Assembly: GCA_020723545.1 (NCBI GenBank)
Contig: DYIS01000094.1
Span: 1-9,146 of the forward strand
Length of the DNA stretch: 9,146 nt
Direction of reading: 5' to 3'
From: Ktedonobacter racemifer
GTDB lineage: Bacteria; Chloroflexota; DTOL01; JACQYG01
A model generated the notes under the pieces. The model was not told where the DNA came from. It ran no database searches and was given only the letters and a program-made list of their open reading frames with translations. The translations under genes were made by a program, and so were the position numbers. This document shows, piece by piece, positions 6,337 through 9,146 of this stretch; position 1 is the stretch's first letter, and every line of letters begins with the position of its first letter.

Positions 6337-6587
6337 CATGCCCGTTTCCCCTCAAACGGTCTCTCTGCTCAAGACCCTCGACCATGACGCTGTCCACGCC
6401 TTCGATCTGGGGCTTGCCGGTGATCATTCTTCGTCTCGAGCACGCCACGCCAGCTAAGGTCAACAGGCTTCTGGCCAACTTGTTGAGCACCGTTCCCCCC
6501 TCCGAGATCGAAGGCTCTATAATCATCGTGGAAGAGCATAAAGTCAGGATCCGTCAGCTACCTATCGGCAAGGGGAAAGAAAGGTAA
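6320..6587 (+). pseudogene. DUF5615 PIN-like toxin, internally deleted and frameshifted
   Basis: From ATG 6320 the frame reads MKFIADMPVSPQTVSLL and on to HDAVHAFDLGLAG, the normal N-terminus of a DUF5615 PIN-like protein, then ends at TAA 6455-6457 after 45 residues. The family C-terminus, LPVIILRLEHATPAKV through VEEHKVRIRQLPI, appears in the next frame and runs to the stop at 6587. The two parts meet near 6415-6425. What is missing is the middle of the fold, roughly 30-40 residues, which normally carries the second set of acidic active-site residues (the segment ending in a TxDxDF-like motif). One deletion whose length is not a multiple of three explains both defects. The toxin should be inactive. 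The missing length is estimated from memory of the family. Confidence 0.8.
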
Positions 6588-6646
6588 GCTGGGGCGATGC
6601 CCAAGGAGTCATTCGGCGTCGAAACTGTCTCCTACTGATCCCTCCC

Positions 6647-6711
6647 GCTATCTGCCATCTGCTATGCGCTGCCCGCTAGAGCCGCAGGGCGGATATCGTA
6701 CCCGCAGGGCG
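6647..6711. repeat. Short tandem repeats after the toxin pseudogene
   Basis: Two small repeats fall here. A 7-bp series runs GCTATCT, GCCATCT, GCTATGC at 6647-6667. Then CCGCAGGGCG occurs at 6682-6691 and again at 6702-6711, 20 bp apart, each followed by a similar GAT(A/G)TCGT. The stretch from 6588 to 6762 shows no convincing gene. Confidence 0.5.
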
Positions 6712-6720
6712 TGATGTCGT

Positions 6721-6740
6721 TTTCTTTACCAGTAAAGAAA
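6721..6740. other. AT-rich inverted repeat 3' of the minus-strand gene
   Basis: TTTCTTTAC and GTAAAGAAA are perfect 9-bp arms separated by CA. The site lies 22 bp beyond the stop of the minus-strand gene. The stem is AT-rich and no T run follows it, so it is a weak terminator candidate. It could equally be a protein-binding dyad. Confidence 0.45.
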
Positions 6741-6762
6741 TCACCAGGCGAATGCCCCGATA

Positions 6763-7137
6763 CTATCGAATCCTCTTGCGGCGCGCCCTCCTCCGTCCCA
6801 GTCGCGGATGACCGGCCCGCGCGATAATGCCGTGGATAGGATGCTTCTCGTCAGCCAAGGCTTCCTTGACCTGCCTGTAGTGCGATTCCAGCCGTGCGAT
6901 ATAGGCCGGGTCAGAGAGAACCACCCCAACCAGAGAAAGCAGGGCATTGGCGTACTGGCTCTGGGGGTTCAGCGGGTCGAGATACGGCCCAGGATCCTCG
7001 CCCTCTCGATCAAAGCCAAAGCTAATAGATGCCAGGAACCCCTTAGATACAACGGGGTTGAAAACACTAAGCATTACTCTGCGACAGTCGCACTGGGGGT
7101 CAACGCAATAGAACTCAGTCAAGGCATAAGGTGTCAT
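6763..7137 (-). CDS. Uncharacterised protein with a YCxDPxCDCRRV cysteine motif
   Basis: I do not recognise a named family with a known function. From the ATG at 7137 the product has 124 residues. Near the N-terminus is YCVDPQCDCRRV, with Cys11, Cys16 and Cys18 as C-x4-C-x-C, a possible metal site. A predicted alpha/beta middle part follows, then LNPQSQYANALLSLV and a helical stretch (DPAYIARLESHYRQVKEAL), ending in a very basic tail rich in Arg. I recall similar YCxDPxCDCRRV proteins of unknown role in other bacteria. The frame is open to an ATG at 7269, but residues upstream of 7137 are 8-residue repeats (GWYTSGDH, GWYTSGGY, RWYTQGGY, AWYSIGRS). These are simply the IS21 terminal array read backwards, so the shorter start is preferred. 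The original 5' end may have been cut off by the insertion. Confidence 0.6.
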   Translation of the reverse strand: MTPYALTEFYCVDPQCDCRRVMLSVFNPVVSKGFLASISFGFDREGEDPGPYLDPLNPQSQYANALLSLVGVVLSDPAYIARLESHYRQVKEALADEKHPIHGIIARAGHPRLGRRRARRKRIR

Positions 7138-7245
7138 TGATCGCCCTATACTGTACCAGGCATAGCCGCCTTGTGTGTACCACCTGTAGCCACCCGATGT
7201 GTACCACCCGTGATCGCCCGATGTGTACCACCCTGGCCTGCTGGC
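7138..7245. repeat. 24-bp-period terminal repeat array of the IS21 element
   Basis: TGTGTACCACC occurs at 7174-7184, 7198-7208 and 7222-7232, exactly 24 bp apart. A diverged unit (TGTACCAGG with TAGCCGCC) fits the same phase at 7150. TGATCGCCC is shared by 7138-7146 and 7211-7219. These are probably binding sites for the transposase at the left end. Confidence 0.85.
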
Positions 7246-7256
7246 GAGGATGTGGC

Positions 7257-7302
7257 TATACTCCTCCACCAGAACACTTCTGGAGGAGGGCTATCGGTGG
7301 AG
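7257..7302 (+). promoter_or_regulatory. Leader of istA: -10-like box, alternative hairpins and RBS
   Basis: TATACT at 7257-7262 is a possible -10 box with no good -35 box. CCAGAA (7269-7274) pairs with TTCTGG (7278-7283). Alternatively CTCCTCCA (7261-7268) pairs with TGGAGGAG (7281-7288). The two stems exclude each other. The ribosome-binding site GGTGGAG follows at 7296-7302. A transcript entering from outside could form the longer stem, whereas one starting near 7269 could not. Confidence 0.35.
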
Positions 7303-7311
7303 CGTCTACAC

Positions 7312-8841
7312 ATGAACTACCTGCGTGACCTGATTCATCGCCTGCGCTCCGGAGAGAGCGAACGCCGCATCGCCAGGGACCTCGGCATTTCCCGGGCCAC
7401 GGTGCACAAGTACCGCCAGATGGCCGAGCGCCACGGCTATCTCGATCCGACCACACCCCTGCCCGAGGATGCGACCCTCACTTCGGCACTGGGGCCGGCT
7501 CCGCAGCCGCCCCGGGTGGCCTCCACAGTTGAACCCTATCGCGACACCGTCCAGCGCCTGCTGGACCAGGGGGTAGAGATGACCGCCATCTTCGCCCGGC
7601 TCCGCGAGGACTACGGCTACGCCGGAGGCTACTCAGCGGTGCGCCGTTACGTGCATCGTCTGTGTCCCCCAGAGCCGCAGGCGGTGGTGCGCGTTCACAC
7701 CACCCCCGGCGAGGAAGCCCAGGTGGACTTTGGGCCCGTCGGCCGGTTGTATGACCCAGCCACGGACCGCCTGTGCCCCGCCTATGCCTTTGTGGCCACC
7801 CTCTCCTTTAGCCGTCACCAGTATGCGGAACTGGTCTTCGACCAGAAGACGCCGACCTGGATTGCCCTGCACCGCCGGGCCTTCGAAAGCTGGGGCGGTG
7901 TTCCCCGCCGCGTGGTGCCCGACAACCTCAAGGCGGCCGTGCTCCAGGCCCTGGTGTCCCGATTCTCGGGACTGGGTGGGGCCTACCGGCGCATGGCCCA
8001 GCACTACGGCTTCATCATCAGCCCCACCCGGCCAGGAATGCCCCACCACAAGGGCAAGGTCGAGAATGGCATCCACTACCTGCAACGCAACTTCATGGCC
8101 GGCCAGGCGTTTGCCGACATCCATGTGGCTAACCAGCGCCTGGTCATCTGGGTACGGGAGGTGGCGGGAACCCGCCGCCACGGCACCACACACCAGGCGC
8201 CGCTGCGGCTCTTCACCGAGCAGGAGCAGGCTCTCCTTCTGCCTCTACCGGTGGAGCCTTTTACCCTGTGCGAGATCAAGCCGGTCAAGGTCCATCCCGA
8301 CTGCCACGTGACCATCGCCGGCAGCTTCTACTCGGTGCCCTACACCTGCATCGGCCAGACCCTGGACGCCTACGTTGGCGAGCGAGTAGTGCAGCTCTTC
8401 CGCGGGGCAGAGCTCATCACCACCCATGAACGGGCCAACGCGCTCGGTATTTGGCGCACCCGCCTGGAGCACTACCCACCCGACAAAGCCGCCTACCTGG
8501 AACGCACGCCGGAGCGCTGCCGGCAGATCGCCACACGCATCGGGCCAGCGACCCGGCAAGTCGTCGAGGCGTTGCTGGCGGAGCGCCCCCTGGACCGCTT
8601 GCGCTCGGTGCAGGCGATCCTCCGTCTGGAAGAAACCGTCGGCCCCACACGCCTGGAGGCGGCCTGCGCCCGGGCCGTCTACTTCGGCGACATCCGCCAC
8701 CGGCGCATCAAGGAGATCCTCAACGCCGCCCTGGACCGGGAGCCGCTGCCCGAGATGGCCTCCGCTCTCCAACCCCGTCAGTTCGCCTTCGCCCGCTCGG
8801 GCGCCGAGTTCTTCGCGCTCTCCCGGGAGGTGGACGCATGA
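7312..8841 (+). CDS. istA: IS21-family transposase IstA
   Basis: IstA is the DDE transposase of IS21 elements. It binds the terminal repeats and cuts and joins DNA together with its ATPase helper IstB. The 509 residues from ATG 7312 show an N-terminal helix-turn-helix (about 14-38, SERRIARDLGISRATVHKY) and an integrase core with Asp139 (AQVDFG), Asp204 (VVPDNLK) and Glu251 (HHKGKVENG), the complete catalytic triad. A beta-rich C-terminal part at about 330-380 (HVTIAGSFYSVPY) follows, as in Mu/IS21 transposases. ATG 7312 is chosen because GGTGGAG lies 9 nt upstream and MNYLRDLIHRLRSG is a normal family start. The open frame before it runs through the terminal repeats. No frameshift or internal stop is present, so the gene looks functional. 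Its stop overlaps the istB start. Confidence 0.95.
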   Translation: MNYLRDLIHRLRSGESERRIARDLGISRATVHKYRQMAERHGYLDPTTPLPEDATLTSALGPAPQPPRVASTVEPYRDTVQRLLDQGVEMTAIFARLREDYGYAGGYSAVRRYVHRLCPPEPQAVVRVHTTPGEEAQVDFGPVGRLYDPATDRLCPAYAFVATLSFSRHQYAELVFDQKTPTWIALHRRAFESWGGVPRRVVPDNLKAAVLQALVSRFSGLGGAYRRMAQHYGFIISPTRPGMPHHKGKVENGIHYLQRNFMAGQAFADIHVANQRLVIWVREVAGTRRHGTTHQAPLRLFTEQEQALLLPLPVEPFTLCEIKPVKVHPDCHVTIAGSFYSVPYTCIGQTLDAYVGERVVQLFRGAELITTHERANALGIWRTRLEHYPPDKAAYLERTPERCRQIATRIGPATRQVVEALLAERPLDRLRSVQAILRLEETVGPTRLEAACARAVYFGDIRHRRIKEILNAALDREPLPEMASALQPRQFAFARSGAEFFALSREVDA

Positions 8842-9146
8842 TGACCCATCCCCTCCTGCCTAAACTGCGCCAGCTCAAGCTCTCGGGCATGGTGCTCACC
8901 CTGGACATCCGGGCCGCCCAGGCGACCGAGCGGCAGCTCACCCCGACCGAGTTCCTGGCCCTGCTCCTGGATGACGAGCTCGAGCGCCGGAGCCAACAAC
9001 GCCTGGCCCGGCGCTTCGCCGAGTCCGGCTGTGACCCGCAGAAGGGCTTGGCCCACTTTGACTTTACGGCGGCGCCGGGGGTGAACCGCACCCTCCTCCA
9101 GGAACTGGCCACCTGCGCCTTTGTGGCCCGCCATGAGAATGTCCTG
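8838..9146 (+). CDS. istB: IS21-family ATPase IstB, 5' part
   Basis: IstB is the AAA+ helper ATPase of IS21 transposition, which selects the target and stimulates IstA. Only the first 103 residues are in the window; the frame is still open at the end. The visible part is the typical helical N-terminal domain: LPKLRQLKLSGM (residues 7-18), LDIRAAQA, then TEFLALLLDDELERR (37-51) and the QQRLARRF helix. The Walker A motif lies beyond the edge. ATG 8838 overlaps the istA stop as ATGA, with GGGAGG at 8825-8830 as ribosome-binding site. A second in-frame ATG at 8841 is an equally possible start. Coupled translation with istA is expected. Confidence 0.92.
   Translation, partial: MMTHPLLPKLRQLKLSGMVLTLDIRAAQATERQLTPTEFLALLLDDELERRSQQRLARRFAESGCDPQKGLAHFDFTAAPGVNRTLLQELATCAFVARHENVL

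Larger units (their letters stand above)
7138..9146 (+). mobile_element. IS21-family insertion sequence, left end and most of the body
   Basis: The element is recognised by its istA-istB pair with an ATGA overlap and by a terminal array of repeats upstream of istA, as expected for multiple transposase-binding sites at IS21 ends. The left boundary is uncertain. Clear TGTGTACCACC units begin at 7174, a diverged unit starts near 7150, and a shared TGATCGCCC half-unit begins at 7138 with the TG expected at an IS21 terminus. The right end lies beyond the window, so the target duplication cannot be seen. Confidence 0.85.

Noticed and set aside
7150..7245. CRISPR-like array
   Set aside because: The repeat core is about 11 bp with 13-bp intervals that are themselves related, no cas genes are present, and its place before istA fits IS21 binding sites.
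7171..7311. N-terminal extension of istA by 47 codons
   Set aside because: It is translated from the IS terminal repeats and the hairpin leader. The ATG at 7312 with GGTGGAG gives the family start.
8720..9134. Minus-strand open frames over the istA/istB junction
   Set aside because: They are antisense to two clear transposition genes and have Arg/Ser-rich shadow composition.

Overview
The window looks like a chromosomal segment of a GC-rich bacterium. Four things fit a member of Chloroflexota: the MEP-pathway gene dxs next to a type 2 (FMN-dependent) IPP isomerase and a prenyl synthase, a DUF433/DUF5615 toxin-antitoxin remnant, an IS21-family element, and many short hairpin and tandem repeats between genes. 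This placement is inferred from family distribution and style only. No rRNA or other taxonomic marker is present.

Left part (1-5303): an AI-2E/PerM-family membrane protein on the plus strand converges on a three-gene minus-strand cluster read in the order dxs, fni, polyprenyl synthase. The three form a logical isoprenoid unit. DXS makes the first MEP intermediate, Fni interconverts IPP and DMAPP, and the prenyl synthase, probably a C20 type, condenses them. A perfect 26-bp palindrome lies between dxs and fni, and an 8-bp tandem repeat forms part of the fni 3' end.

Centre (5304-5880): dxs and the acyl carrier protein gene acpP diverge. Each has a sigma70-like promoter with a 17-bp spacer. The two -35 boxes are 29 bp apart, and an 11-bp tandem repeat sits between them. 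The dxs leader holds a duplicated 34-bp block whose upstream copy encodes only Met-Pro-stop. acpP is alone in its unit and ends at a textbook intrinsic terminator.

Right part (5881-9146): accessory DNA. It holds a degenerate CCAAG-type repeat, a DUF433 antitoxin gene with its own promoter, and a DUF5615 toxin gene broken by an internal deletion and frameshift. A small cysteine-motif protein gene of unknown function on the minus strand then abuts an IS21-family insertion. The element has a 24-bp-period terminal repeat array, istA (complete) and istB (cut off by the window end).

No clearly new multi-gene system is visible. The points most worth following are the shared dxs/acpP control region, the duplicated dxs leader, the deleted toxin, and the IS21 repeat array that reads in frame into the neighbouring gene.
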